From the NCBI GenBank assembly GCA_948847595.1, contig CAQOGY010000017.1, positions 1 through 63,210 of the forward strand: a stretch of DNA of 63,210 bases, given 5' to 3'. Below are positions 25,117 through 34,241 of the stretch, in pieces. Position 1 is the stretch's first letter. Each line of letters opens with the position of its first letter. Both the position numbers and the translations under genes were made by a program. The stretch comes from an uncultured Bacteroides sp. (lineage in GTDB: Bacteria; Bacteroidota; Bacteroidia; Bacteroidales; Bacteroidaceae). The notes under the pieces were generated by a model that saw nothing but the letters and a program-made list of their open reading frames with translations, was not told the DNA's origin and ran no database searches.

Positions 25117-25740
25117 TTATAAATCGAGGATTTCAATAAACTTGGCGACATGATAACCATCCATCAGTCCATGATGACAAGTGACGGAGACAGGTAGCAG
25201 CAGTTTCTCTCCTTCACGGAAATACTTTCCGGTGGAGATTTTTGGGACGCTGTCGCCCGAACGCATATTGGTGGGGTGTTTCATATCTGTGAAAACGAGC
25301 CACGGAACAGCCGAGTAATGAATGGCGTTGGGATGGAATGCCCCCCCTTTGTTCAGTCCGGTGGTGGCTTGCAGACGTTCCATTTCGGCTTTCGCTTTGC
25401 GGATGAAGGTAAGTTCGTCCGGGTCATATTCGAAGGCGGCGAAAGAAAACGTATGGTCGGCACGGCCTACGGTGGCTTCGGGCAGAAGGCTGTCATAGCA
25501 CACTACCCTATCCCCTTCGATACGGTAGCGGAACTCTTCGACTTTGGCGGCAGCGGTAACAATCCGGTGCAGCACCAAGAGGGAGAAAGATACGCCTTTG
25601 TCTTTGGCTTCCTGATATGCGCGGGTGCAGTCTACATTGACCGTCACTCCGAAAAACGGGTCGTCAAAAGCACTGAAGTGCTCGAAATGTTCTTTTCTGT
25701 TCCAGGTAGCAATATCAATGATTTTCTCAATCTGATTCAT
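25117..25740 (-). CDS. Chloramphenicol acetyltransferase-family protein
   Basis: 207-residue CatA-fold acetyltransferase. The catalytic HHGLMDGYH near the C-terminus matches HHxxxDGxH with the general-base His and structural Asp; PWLVFTDMKHP is a family strand. The protein may be a genuine resistance enzyme or, as for many chromosomal CAT-like proteins, act on another hydroxylated substrate. ATG 25740 is preferred over an upstream GTG. It is 31 bp before the PagL-like gene and probably cotranscribed. Confidence 0.85.
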   Translation of the reverse strand: MNQIEKIIDIATWNRKEHFEHFSAFDDPFFGVTVNVDCTRAYQEAKDKGVSFSLLVLHRIVTAAAKVEEFRYRIEGDRVVCYDSLLPEATVGRADHTFSFAAFEYDPDELTFIRKAKAEMERLQATTGLNKGGAFHPNAIHYSAVPWLVFTDMKHPTNMRSGDSVPKISTGKYFREGEKLLLPVSVTCHHGLMDGYHVAKFIEILDL

Positions 25741-25763
25741 TCTAAACACTCTTTTTTAAATAG

Positions 25764-25849
25764 CCGGTTGCTTGCGGACGCAAAGCCGCTCAAGCGCAAC
25801 CGGACTGTTAGTTTGTGGAAAACGGCTGCCCGGTTTTCCCCGACCGGGC
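25764..25849 (-). terminator. Two tandem hairpins downstream of the DUF4301 gene
   Basis: Hairpin 1: GCCCGG (25828-25833) / CCGGGC (25844-25849), followed on the minus strand by GTTTTCC. Hairpin 2: CCGGTTGC (25764-25771) / GCAACCGG (25796-25803), followed by a weak T-rich stretch. Together they separate the DUF4301 gene from the acetyltransferase gene. Confidence 0.6.
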
Positions 25850-25864
25850 GGTCGTCTTTTTACT

Positions 25865-27382
25865 TTACTGATGTTGCTCGCGCAGCAGGTCGTTCACCGT
25901 CTTCACCGGATTGAAGGTAGAGAGGGGAACTTCTACAAATACGGTATTCCAGTCGCTCATCGCACCGTTCCACAAGCCGGGAAGTTCGAGAGCTTTCAGG
26001 TCCTTGCCGTTCTTTGATTTGTAGGAGATGAAGCCAGTTGCCTTATCCACGTAGTTCACTAAATCGAATTTATGACCTTTATAGTCACGCACGGCACATA
26101 CCAGATCTACCGGATTGAAGTGTGTACCGTTCTCGAACATTTCCTTCTTCTCAGGGTCGTTCATGTCAATTTGCGAGCTTTCGAGGATTTGCAGGGAAAT
26201 CGTTCCGTCACTGTTGTATGCAAGGAACGGGCCACCACCCGGTTCGCCTACGTTCTTCACCATTCCGCAGACACGCATCGGACGGTTCAGTTTGTTCTTC
26301 AGATAGATAGCGAGTACGGAATCTTCGAGGTCTTTCGTTTCCGGATTCTTGCAGAAAAGTTTCTTTTGCAGGAACTGGAGCATTTCCATCATTTGGTCGT
26401 GCGTATATTTGCCGCTGTCAAGCAGTTCGAGGTATTCGAATGCCTGCTTTTGCAGGGAGACGAGTACGCCGGCAATCAGTTTCTTATAAGTAACGGTGTC
26501 TTCTTTCAGTTTGTCGGGAACAACGTTGTCGATGTTCTTGATAAAGATAATATCGGCATCGAGGTCATTCAGGTTCTCAATCAACGCGCCGTGTCCACCG
26601 GGACGGAACAGCAGTTTGCCGTTGTCGCGGAACGGTTGGTTGTCCATATCGGCAGCAATGGTGTCGGTACTCGGTTTCTGCTCGGAGAATGTGATGTAGT
26701 AATCTACTCCGTAGCGTTTGGCAAATTCGCCGGACTTTTCTTCCACCAGTTTCTTGAAGAGTTCACGATGCTCGGTAGATACGGTGAAGTGCACGTTGAC
26801 TTTGCCGCTCTTTCCGGCTGCGTACATAGCCCCTTCGGCAAGATGTTCTTCCAACGGGGTGCGTGCGCCTTCGGGATATTTATGGAATTTGAGCAGACCT
26901 TTCGGCAGTGCGCCGTAATTCAAGCCGGCAGTTTCGAGTAATGCGGAAACTACGGCTTTATAGTTACCTTCCTCGATTAATCCGGGGATGTCTTTTCCGG
27001 CTGTACGCTGACAAGCTACGTTAAGGTCGTCATAGAAAGCAAAATCCTTGATACCGTCGAAGAATGCTTGTTCAAATTTTGTAGTCGGCGTATCATAGTC
27101 GGCAGACAGAAACTCGAAGAAGTTCTTGAACATACGGCTCGCGGCACCCGAAGCCGGTACAAACTTCACGATAGTCTTATCCGTGTTTGTATATGCGTCC
27201 CATGCTGCCAAATATGCTTTCTGCTCTTCAGCGCCGGGGGCTAATATACCTTTCTCGATGGAAGCCGCAGCGTCCAGTTTCAAAAAAGGGAAACCTGTCT
27301 GGAAGCAAGCCAGTTGCTCGGCTATTTGCTCTTCCGTAATGCCTTTCTTGGCAAGCAACTCTTTGTCCTGTGTCGTTATCAT
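25865..27382 (-). CDS. DUF4301-family protein
   Basis: 505 residues, cytoplasmic. KFVPASGAASRMFK near residue 72 and LLFRPGGHGALIENLNDLDADIIFIKNIDNVVPD are hallmarks of the Bacteroidetes DUF4301 family, which has a nucleotidyltransferase-like (sugar-phosphate uridylyltransferase) fold; the GASRM loop resembles a nucleotide-binding loop. The actual reaction is not known. It is divergent from the relA gene. Confidence 0.85.
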   Translation of the reverse strand: MITTQDKELLAKKGITEEQIAEQLACFQTGFPFLKLDAAASIEKGILAPGAEEQKAYLAAWDAYTNTDKTIVKFVPASGAASRMFKNFFEFLSADYDTPTTKFEQAFFDGIKDFAFYDDLNVACQRTAGKDIPGLIEEGNYKAVVSALLETAGLNYGALPKGLLKFHKYPEGARTPLEEHLAEGAMYAAGKSGKVNVHFTVSTEHRELFKKLVEEKSGEFAKRYGVDYYITFSEQKPSTDTIAADMDNQPFRDNGKLLFRPGGHGALIENLNDLDADIIFIKNIDNVVPDKLKEDTVTYKKLIAGVLVSLQKQAFEYLELLDSGKYTHDQMMEMLQFLQKKLFCKNPETKDLEDSVLAIYLKNKLNRPMRVCGMVKNVGEPGGGPFLAYNSDGTISLQILESSQIDMNDPEKKEMFENGTHFNPVDLVCAVRDYKGHKFDLVNYVDKATGFISYKSKNGKDLKALELPGLWNGAMSDWNTVFVEVPLSTFNPVKTVNDLLREQHQ

Positions 27383-27458
27383 AATATCTATTTTTATTAA
27401 TTGATGCCCAAAAATACAAAATGTTATTTACTTCTTGCCGAATAACCAAGAAAAAAAC

Positions 27459-27466
27459 TACTTTTA
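27459..27466 (+). promoter_or_regulatory. Near-consensus -7 box of the relA-type gene
   Basis: TACTTTTA differs from TAnnTTTG at the last base only. It places the start near 27473 and supports translation from ATG 27489 rather than TTG 27435. Confidence 0.4.
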
Positions 27467-27488
27467 CATCGAATTAACAAGATTGAAT

Positions 27489-29705
27489 ATGGACGTCTTT
27501 TTTACATCAGAGGAAAAAAAGGAGCTTTTTTCACTCTACCGGCATTTGATGCTATCTGCCGGAGACAGCATTTCCTGGCAGGATTGCCTAAAGTTAAAGA
27601 AACACCTAATCAAAGCTGCCCAATGTAACGGGCTGCAACGCAATAACTTCGGGATGAATCCCGTCATCAGAGATTTACAAACGGCGGTTATCGTGACCGA
27701 AGAAATTGGAATGAAGGGCTCGTGCCTGATTGGTATCATGCTGCACGAAATTGTGAAAGCGCATATACTCTCCATCGAGGAAGTGAATACGGAATATGGG
27801 GAAGATGTGGCGAGCATCATCAAGGGACTGGTGAAAACGAATGAACTCTATGCCAAGAGTCCGGCGATTGAGTCGGAGAATTTCCGTAACCTGCTGCTCT
27901 CGTTTGCCGAGGATATGCGTGTGATTCTGATTATGATTGCCGACCGCGTGAACGTGATGCGCAAAATCAAGGATACGGGCAACGAAGAAGACCGGAACAA
28001 GGTGGCAAATGAGGCTGCTTATCTGTATGCCCCGCTGGCGCATAAGCTGGGACTTTACAAGTTGAAATCGGAACTTGAGGATTTGTCGCTGAAATATACA
28101 CAGCGGGACACCTATTATTATATAAAGGATAAGCTGAACGAGACGAAGGCGTCACGCGACAAGTATATCGCTGCTTTTATCGAGCCTATCCAAAAGAAGG
28201 TGGCGGCAGCGGGACTGAAGTTCGACATCAAGGGGCGTACCAAGTCCATCCATTCGATATGGAACAAGATTCAGAAACAGAAGACTCCGTTTGAAGGAAT
28301 TTATGACTTGTTTGCCATCCGTATTATCCTGGATTCGGAACCGGAACCGGCGAAGGAGAAGCAGGAATGTTGGCAGGTATATTCTATCGTGACGGATATG
28401 TATCAACCGAACCCGAAGCGGCTACGCGACTGGTTGTCTATCCCGAAAAGCAATGGTTACGAGTCGTTGCACATCACTGTGATGGGCCCGGAAGGGAAAT
28501 GGGTGGAAGTGCAGATACGTACCCGCCGCATGGACGAAATCGCGGAACGCGGACTGGCCGCGCACTGGAGATATAAAGGTATCAAAGGCGAAACGGGTCT
28601 GGACGAATGGCTGACTTCGGTGCGGGAAGCGTTGGAGAATGCGGACAACGACTCGATGAAGGTAATGGATCAGTTCAAGATGGATCTTTACGAGGACGAA
28701 GTTTTCGTTTTCACGCCCAAAGGGGATTTGTTCAAACTGGCAAAGGGGGCTACGGTGCTCGACTTTGCTTTCCATATCCATAGCAAGTTGGGATGCAAGT
28801 GTATCGGCGCGAGGGTGAACGGAAAGAATGTCCAACTGAAGCAGAAGCTGAACAGCGGTGACCAGGTGGAGATTATGACTTCGAATACGCAGACGCCGAA
28901 ACAGGACTGGCTGAATATTGTGACGACTTCCAAAGCCCGCACGAAGATCCGGCAGGCTCTCAAGGAGATGGTGGCACGTCAGCATGACTTTGCGAAAGAG
29001 ACACTGGAACGGAAGTTCAAGAACCGCAAACTGGAGTATGACGAGGCGACAATGATGCGTCTTATTAAGCGTTTAGGGTTCAAGAACGTGACGGAGTTTT
29101 ATCAGAAAATAGCTGATGAAGCACTGGATGTCAACGAAGTTTTGGACAAATACATCGAGCAGCAGAAGCGGGATAATGATACGCATGACGAGATTGTGTA
29201 TCGCAGTGCCGAGGGATATAACTTGCAGGCTACGCAGGAAGAGACGACTTCGAAAGAGGACGTGCTTGTGATTGACCAGAACCTGAAAGGATTGGAATTC
29301 AAACTGGCGAAGTGTTGTAATCCTATTTACGGTGATGATGTATTCGGTTTCGTGACGGTAAGCGGGGGAATTAAGATTCATAGGAAGGACTGCCCGAACG
29401 CGAATCAGATGCGCGAACGTTTCGGTTACCGGATTGTGAAGGCCCGCTGGGCAGGTAAGTCGGTAGGTACGCAGTATCCTATCACGCTGCGCGTTGTGGG
29501 ACACGATGATATTGGTATCGTGACGAATATCACTTCTATTATATCCAAGGAGAACGGGATTACTCTCCGCTCTATCGGCATTGACTCGCATGACGGCTTG
29601 TTCTCGGGGACGCTGACGGTTATGGTCGGCGATACGGGAAGACTGGAAGCGCTTATCAAGAAGCTGAGGACGGTGAAAGGAGTGAAACAGGTAAGCCGGA
29701 ATTAA
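27489..29705 (+). CDS. relA: RelA-type (p)ppGpp synthetase with degenerate hydrolase domain
   Basis: 738-residue long RSH protein. N-terminal HD-domain region: the metal ligands are lost (Asn57 in place of the first His, His86-Glu87 in place of His-Asp, Lys90-Ala91 in place of the Glu-Asp pair), so hydrolysis is unlikely. The synthetase domain is intact (GRTKSIHSIWNKI, YDLFAIRI, SIPKSNGYESLHITVMGP, VEVQIRT, AAHWRYKG). TGS (VFVFTPKGDLFKLAKGAT), zinc-finger/conserved-Cys (LAKCCNPIYGDDVFG) and ACT domains follow. It should make (p)ppGpp on amino-acid starvation; a separate hydrolase must exist elsewhere. Confidence 0.9.
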   Translation: MDVFFTSEEKKELFSLYRHLMLSAGDSISWQDCLKLKKHLIKAAQCNGLQRNNFGMNPVIRDLQTAVIVTEEIGMKGSCLIGIMLHEIVKAHILSIEEVNTEYGEDVASIIKGLVKTNELYAKSPAIESENFRNLLLSFAEDMRVILIMIADRVNVMRKIKDTGNEEDRNKVANEAAYLYAPLAHKLGLYKLKSELEDLSLKYTQRDTYYYIKDKLNETKASRDKYIAAFIEPIQKKVAAAGLKFDIKGRTKSIHSIWNKIQKQKTPFEGIYDLFAIRIILDSEPEPAKEKQECWQVYSIVTDMYQPNPKRLRDWLSIPKSNGYESLHITVMGPEGKWVEVQIRTRRMDEIAERGLAAHWRYKGIKGETGLDEWLTSVREALENADNDSMKVMDQFKMDLYEDEVFVFTPKGDLFKLAKGATVLDFAFHIHSKLGCKCIGARVNGKNVQLKQKLNSGDQVEIMTSNTQTPKQDWLNIVTTSKARTKIRQALKEMVARQHDFAKETLERKFKNRKLEYDEATMMRLIKRLGFKNVTEFYQKIADEALDVNEVLDKYIEQQKRDNDTHDEIVYRSAEGYNLQATQEETTSKEDVLVIDQNLKGLEFKLAKCCNPIYGDDVFGFVTVSGGIKIHRKDCPNANQMRERFGYRIVKARWAGKSVGTQYPITLRVVGHDDIGIVTNITSIISKENGITLRSIGIDSHDGLFSGTLTVMVGDTGRLEALIKKLRTVKGVKQVSRN

Positions 29706-29720
29706 CTACGAATTCATGCA

Positions 29721-29802
29721 ATAAAAATAGTGACGCTATCCGCATGTGATAGCGTCACTATTTTTATAGTATAGCGTCACTATCCGGACAGTATAGTGAC
29801 GC
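29721..29802. terminator. Nested hairpins with four copies of GCGTCACTAT
   Basis: A 20-bp perfect stem (29721-29740 / 29748-29767, loop CGCATGT) ending in TTTTTAT, followed by a second hairpin GCGTCACTAT (29774-29783) / ATAGTGACGC (29793-29802). All four arms share the same 10-mer in alternating orientation. It lies between convergent genes and probably terminates both. Confidence 0.8.
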
Positions 29803-29828
29803 CATTTTCCAGAGGGATTTTATCCCTC

Positions 29829-30986
29829 TTATCTCACTTTCTTTCTTATATAATAAGGATACGTCGCAATGACGAAAAACACTAAAGCGACCGAAGCTAC
29901 CATCTGTCCGACATGAAGCATCTTGTCGGTATCCAAATCCAGATAGCAAGTAGTGGCGATACCCAAGGAGATTCCGACCTCGCTTGCCAGAAGATGGGTG
30001 GTGTTTGCCGTTCCACGCTGGCAATGATGGGAAAGTTTCACAAATATGACCAGAAATTCCGGCAGGATAAGCCCCAGTCCGAGTCCCAAGAGCACGGAAG
30101 GAACGGCTACCGAAGTAGTCGCATTCAGCAGGGACATAGCCAGCATTTCCAGTCCGATTCCTACAATGACCAGTCTGAGCGTTTTCTCTTTCATAAAGAA
30201 CAGGCGTGCCAGAAACAGGGATACGAGGTATCCTACTCCTACCCCTGCAAAGAAAGGTACGGGGATTCCCGTAGTTCCGAGTACAGAGTCGTTAAGGAAA
30301 GGATGAACGAGCGGAATCAGTAGTCCCGGCACGAACGTAATCAGAATCATATTGATGGCAGGAACCCAACTCCGCAACAGCAAGAAACGGTCGAAGGAAT
30401 AGAGCTTGGTGACAATCGGCGCACGGAAAGGCACATAGACACCGGACACTACGAGGATTCCCGCTGCTCCGGTGATAACGGAGACGGACAGCAGATTTTG
30501 GAAGGAATAACTCTGATAGAGCCATACTCCGAGAATGATACCCAGTATCATCCCCAGGCGTGCCACCCATGAGAAACTGACATTCCCCGCACTGCGCAGT
30601 GTGGAGTTGGTGATGTCGATTGCCAAGGTGATACCTGCTGTTGTGGCTATGCCGAATGCTAATCCCTGTACGGTGCTCAGTAGGATAAGTTCCGTTATGT
30701 TAGTCACAAAAGCATAACCTACCGTTGCCGCTACCATCAGGGCAAAAGAGAATATACACACACTCTTACGTTTGTATGCATCTACGAGGTAGGCATGGAA
30801 AGGGCCGATAAGGAACATTCCCAGCGTGAAAAAGAGAAAGATTACTCCTGTCTGTGCAACCGGCACTCCGAGACGGTCGGCCATCTCAACGGAAAGCACC
30901 GGAAATAACACATACAAGGATATAAACAACAGCAAATTAGCTACACATATCCGCATAAAATGAACTGTCCACAATTTAACTGCCAT
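29829..30986 (-). CDS. MFS transporter
   Basis: 385-residue inner-membrane protein with about 12 hydrophobic segments. It starts MAVKLWTVHFMRICVANLLLF; a loop motif DRLGVPVAQTGVIF and YLVDAYKRKS after the third segment fit the major facilitator fold. It lies 9 bp after panB and was probably cotranscribed with it, so a role in export or uptake of a small organic acid (for example a pantothenate-pathway compound) is possible but unproven. Confidence 0.8.
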   Translation of the reverse strand: MAVKLWTVHFMRICVANLLLFISLYVLFPVLSVEMADRLGVPVAQTGVIFLFFTLGMFLIGPFHAYLVDAYKRKSVCIFSFALMVAATVGYAFVTNITELILLSTVQGLAFGIATTAGITLAIDITNSTLRSAGNVSFSWVARLGMILGIILGVWLYQSYSFQNLLSVSVITGAAGILVVSGVYVPFRAPIVTKLYSFDRFLLLRSWVPAINMILITFVPGLLIPLVHPFLNDSVLGTTGIPVPFFAGVGVGYLVSLFLARLFFMKEKTLRLVIVGIGLEMLAMSLLNATTSVAVPSVLLGLGLGLILPEFLVIFVKLSHHCQRGTANTTHLLASEVGISLGIATTCYLDLDTDKMLHVGQMVASVALVFFVIATYPYYIRKKVR

Positions 30987-30995
30987 ATAGTTTGT

Positions 30996-31817
30996 TTAAT
31001 ATTGTTCCTTCTCGTTGGGGAAGTAGCAATTCTTCACATCGGATACATAACGGCTGATAGCATCGGTCATCACCGTGTACAAATCGGCGTAACGACGCAA
31101 GAAACGGGGACGGAAGCCGTTGTTCATGCCAAGCATATCCTGAATAACCAGTACCTGGCCGTCTACATGACCGCCTGCACCGATACCGATAATAGGTATA
31201 GTCAGCTCGGAAGCTACACGTTCGGCAAGGGTTGCCGGAATCTTTTCGAGTACGATGGCGAAACAGCCCGCTTCTTCGAGCAAATGGGCGTCGCGAATCA
31301 GTTTCTCAGCTTCAGCGTCGTCTTTGGCGCGTACGGTGTAAGTTCCGTATTTATTAATAGACTGCGGCATTAGTCCTAGATGTCCCATTACCGGAATACC
31401 TGCGCTGATAATACGTTTCACAGAACCGATGATTTCTTCTCCGCCTTCCAGTTTCAAAGCATCGGCGTGACTCTCTTTCATGATGCGGATAGCGGAAGCA
31501 AGTCCTTCCATTTCGTTGCCCTGATAGGAACCGAAAGGCATGTCAACGACTACCATGGCACGTTTTACACCACGTACTACGGACTTAGCGTGATAAATCA
31601 TTTGGTCGAGCGTGATGGGCAGCGTGGTTACGTTACCTGCCATTACATTGGAAGCGGAGTCGCCTACGAGGATAACATCCATTCCTGCACCGTCTACAAT
31701 CTGTGCCATCGTGTAGTCATAGGAAGTAAGCATAGAAATCTTTTCGCCTCTCTGTTTCATTTCAACCAAGCGATGAGTAGTCACCTTTCTTGTGTCATCT
31801 GATATATAACCAGCCAT
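30996..31817 (-). CDS. panB: 3-methyl-2-oxobutanoate hydroxymethyltransferase
   Basis: 273-residue first committed enzyme of pantothenate synthesis, adding a hydroxymethyl group from 5,10-methylene-THF to ketoisovalerate. Signature motifs LTSYDYTMAQIVD, VGDSASNVMAG, MGHLGLMPQS and IGIGAGGHVDGQVLV are present. A minus-strand -7 box (TAACTTTG, 31903 to 31896) lies 79 bp upstream. Other pan genes are not adjacent. Confidence 0.96.
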   Translation of the reverse strand: MAGYISDDTRKVTTHRLVEMKQRGEKISMLTSYDYTMAQIVDGAGMDVILVGDSASNVMAGNVTTLPITLDQMIYHAKSVVRGVKRAMVVVDMPFGSYQGNEMEGLASAIRIMKESHADALKLEGGEEIIGSVKRIISAGIPVMGHLGLMPQSINKYGTYTVRAKDDAEAEKLIRDAHLLEEAGCFAIVLEKIPATLAERVASELTIPIIGIGAGGHVDGQVLVIQDMLGMNNGFRPRFLRRYADLYTVMTDAISRYVSDVKNCYFPNEKEQY

Positions 31818-31895
31818 GTCTTTTTTAAGTTTTAATTATAAATTTATTATTATGTGTTTTGAGCTGTGTCGTTAAACATCAGCAAAAAATCGGGG

Positions 31896-31903
31896 CAAAG
31901 TTA
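31896..31903 (-). promoter_or_regulatory. Candidate -7 box of panB
   Basis: TAACTTTG on the minus strand. It would give a leader of about 70 nt. The -33 element is not recognised. Confidence 0.5.
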
Positions 31904-31934
31904 TAACATTTAATTCATAACAGAGAAGGAAATA

Positions 31935-31984
31935 CAAAAAATCCTCCCAATCACTCGTCAGGGATAGCTGACGGGCGGTTGGGA
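31935..31984 (-). terminator. Terminator of the HAD phosphatase gene
   Basis: Imperfect 17-bp stem (TCCCAA...CGTCAG at 31945-31961 with CTGACG...TTGGGA at 31968-31984), followed on the minus strand by ATTTTTTG. Confidence 0.7.
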
Positions 31985-32017
31985 AGATGGATGAAGACGT
32001 TTAAATGCGGAACGGGG

Positions 32018-32665
32018 TCAGCGGTGTAATGTCAAGAGTTTATCGTAGGTCATTCCGATAAAGTCGTCCATGATGTAATGGGCTTTTCCGGTGATGGCTT
32101 CGCGGGAGTTGGTGGTGGCGAGTCCGATAACGGTTGCGCCTGAAGTCATTCCGGCTTGCAGGCCGTGGAAGGAGTCTTCAAAGACGTATGTGCTTTCGGG
32201 GGTGGATTCGAATATTTCCATTCCTAACAGGAAACAGTCGGGAGCGGGTTTGGAACGGGCAAACATCTCACCGGTGAGGATGCGGTCTACCATTCCTTTA
32301 AATTCGGGATGGGCATTGTAGACATTCTGCATCTTTTCCTCGTTGGAGCTGGTGACTATGGCTATCTTTACGTCATGACGGCGCAGGTCGGCGATAAAGG
32401 CTTCTACACCAGGGATGTATTCGTAGGACATCTGTTTCTCGAAGACGTTAAGTTTCGCTGTGATTTCCTGCTGTGCTTCGGGGAGAGTCGAGAAGTATTT
32501 CTCGTAGATTTGCGCCAAGGTTTGTCCTTTTATCCGGCGTCCGAAATCTTCTTCGTTCAGATATTTCAGTCCTTGTTCGTTCCAAAAAACGGTGTACTGC
32601 GTCTCTGTATCCATAATGACACCGTCGAAGTCGAACAGTGCCGCAATTGTCTTTGTTGTATTCAT
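32018..32665 (-). CDS. HAD-superfamily phosphatase / beta-phosphoglucomutase-like
   Basis: 215 residues. The nucleophile motif FDFDGVIMDTETQY (Asp-x-Asp), VTSSNEEK (motif II), KPAPDCF (motif III Lys) and FEDSFHGLQAG (motif IV) place it in the HAD subclass with beta-phosphoglucomutase and related sugar or 2-deoxyglucose-6-phosphate phosphatases. The exact substrate is unknown. It is divergent from the MATE gene. Confidence 0.88.
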   Translation of the reverse strand: MNTTKTIAALFDFDGVIMDTETQYTVFWNEQGLKYLNEEDFGRRIKGQTLAQIYEKYFSTLPEAQQEITAKLNVFEKQMSYEYIPGVEAFIADLRRHDVKIAIVTSSNEEKMQNVYNAHPEFKGMVDRILTGEMFARSKPAPDCFLLGMEIFESTPESTYVFEDSFHGLQAGMTSGATVIGLATTNSREAITGKAHYIMDDFIGMTYDKLLTLHR

Positions 32666-32754
32666 ATCAAACTTTCTTTTTACCTAAAACGTTAAACCTT
32701 GTGTATCAACGGGCGCAAAGTTCCGAATAATCATCGAATCAGGCAAATTATTCG

Positions 32755-32770
32755 TACCTTTGCAAAGCTA
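32755..32770. promoter_or_regulatory. Back-to-back overlapping divergent -7 boxes
   Basis: TACCTTTG on the plus strand (32755-32762) abuts CAAAGCTA (minus-strand TAGCTTTG, 32770 to 32763), forming a near palindrome. One box serves the MATE gene (+), the other the HAD gene (-); the two polymerase sites are mutually exclusive. Confidence 0.55.
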
Positions 32771-32835
32771 AAAAAAACGTAACATACGTTTTTATCCAAC
32801 AATTCTACTGGTTTATCCAACAAATCGACTGACGC

Positions 32836-34203
32836 ATGAGCAAGAACGACCCACATATCTTAGGAAAAGAGAGTATCGGCAAACTGCTGTTACAATATTC
32901 CATTCCCGCTATTATAGGAATGACGATTACTTCCATCTATAATATTATTGACAGTATTTTTATCGGGCATGGGGTCGGCCCGATGGCTATTGCGGGACTG
33001 GCTATCAGTTTCCCGCTGATGAATCTAGTAGTGGCTTTCTGTACGTTGGTGTCGGCAGGCGGTTCTACGCTTGCTTCTATCCGTCTGGGGCAAAAGGATA
33101 TGAAGGGGGCTACGGAGATTCTGTCACATACGCTGATGCTCTGTATCACGAATTCTTTCTTCTTCGGGATATTGTCTTTCATCTTTTTGGATGATATATT
33201 GACTTTCTTCGGGGCGAGTCCTGATACGTTGCCTTATGCACGTAATTTTATGCAGGTTATTTTATTGGGAACTCCCATTACTTATACAATGATAGGATTG
33301 AACAACGTGATGCGTGCTACCGGCTATCCGAAGAAGGCGATGCTTACTTCTATGGTGACGGTGGTGGCTAATATCATCCTCGCCCCTATCTTTATCTTCC
33401 ACTTCGGATGGGGAATGCGCGGAGCTGCTACGGCAACGGTCATTTCGCAGTTGATCGGCATGGTGTGGGTGGTGAGCCATTTTATGAAGAAAGACAGCAC
33501 GGTGCATTTCGAAGGGAAGGTATGGAAGATGAAGCGGAGAATCGTGGAGAGTATTTTCGCTATCGGTATGTCGCCGTTTCTGATGAATGTTTGCGCATGT
33601 GCCATTGTCATTATTATCAATAACAGTTTGCAGGAATACGGAGGCGATATGGCTATCGGCGCGTATGGTATCATCAACCGATTGCTGACGCTTTATGTTA
33701 TGATTGTATTGGGATTGACGATGGGCATGCAGCCGATTGTCGGTTATAACTTCGGGGCACAGAAGATAGACCGGGTAAAGCAGACGTTGAAACTGGGGAT
33801 TATCTCGGGAGTGGTTATCACTAGCAGCGGTTTCCTGATTTGTGAGTTTTTCCCGCATGCGGTGTCCGCGCTCTTTACGGATAATGATGAACTGATCGGG
33901 CTTGCCGTAGAAGGACTGCGCTTAACGGTATTGATGTTCCCGTTCGTAGGGGCACAGATTGTTATCGGCAACTTCTTCCAAAGTATCGGCAAGGCGAAAA
34001 TCAGCATTTTCCTTTCGCTGACAAGGCAGTTGCTTTATTTGTTGCCTTGCCTGTTGCTTTTCCCCAATTGGTGGGGATTAGGATTGAAAGGGATTTGGAT
34101 TAGTATGCCGGTATCGGATGCATTGGCGTTTATTACGGCGGTTGTCAGTCTGATGATTTATATTAAGAAGGTGTCGAAACAACAGAGTGTAATAGCAGAA
34201 TAA
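32836..34203 (+). CDS. MATE-family multidrug efflux transporter
   Basis: 455 residues, about 12 membrane helices in two related halves (SIPAIIGMTITSIYNIIDSIFIGHGVGPMAIAGL... and the second half beginning near SPFLMNVCACAIVIIINNSL). This matches the NorM/MepA/DinF-like MATE exporters that use Na+ or H+ gradients. The substrate is not predictable. Monocistronic, convergent with the ABC operon. Confidence 0.9.
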   Translation: MSKNDPHILGKESIGKLLLQYSIPAIIGMTITSIYNIIDSIFIGHGVGPMAIAGLAISFPLMNLVVAFCTLVSAGGSTLASIRLGQKDMKGATEILSHTLMLCITNSFFFGILSFIFLDDILTFFGASPDTLPYARNFMQVILLGTPITYTMIGLNNVMRATGYPKKAMLTSMVTVVANIILAPIFIFHFGWGMRGAATATVISQLIGMVWVVSHFMKKDSTVHFEGKVWKMKRRIVESIFAIGMSPFLMNVCACAIVIIINNSLQEYGGDMAIGAYGIINRLLTLYVMIVLGLTMGMQPIVGYNFGAQKIDRVKQTLKLGIISGVVITSSGFLICEFFPHAVSALFTDNDELIGLAVEGLRLTVLMFPFVGAQIVIGNFFQSIGKAKISIFLSLTRQLLYLLPCLLLFPNWWGLGLKGIWISMPVSDALAFITAVVSLMIYIKKVSKQQSVIAE

Positions 34204-34241
34204 GGCTGTTCCTGCCCTATTCTGCTTTCGTCCTGTAACTT

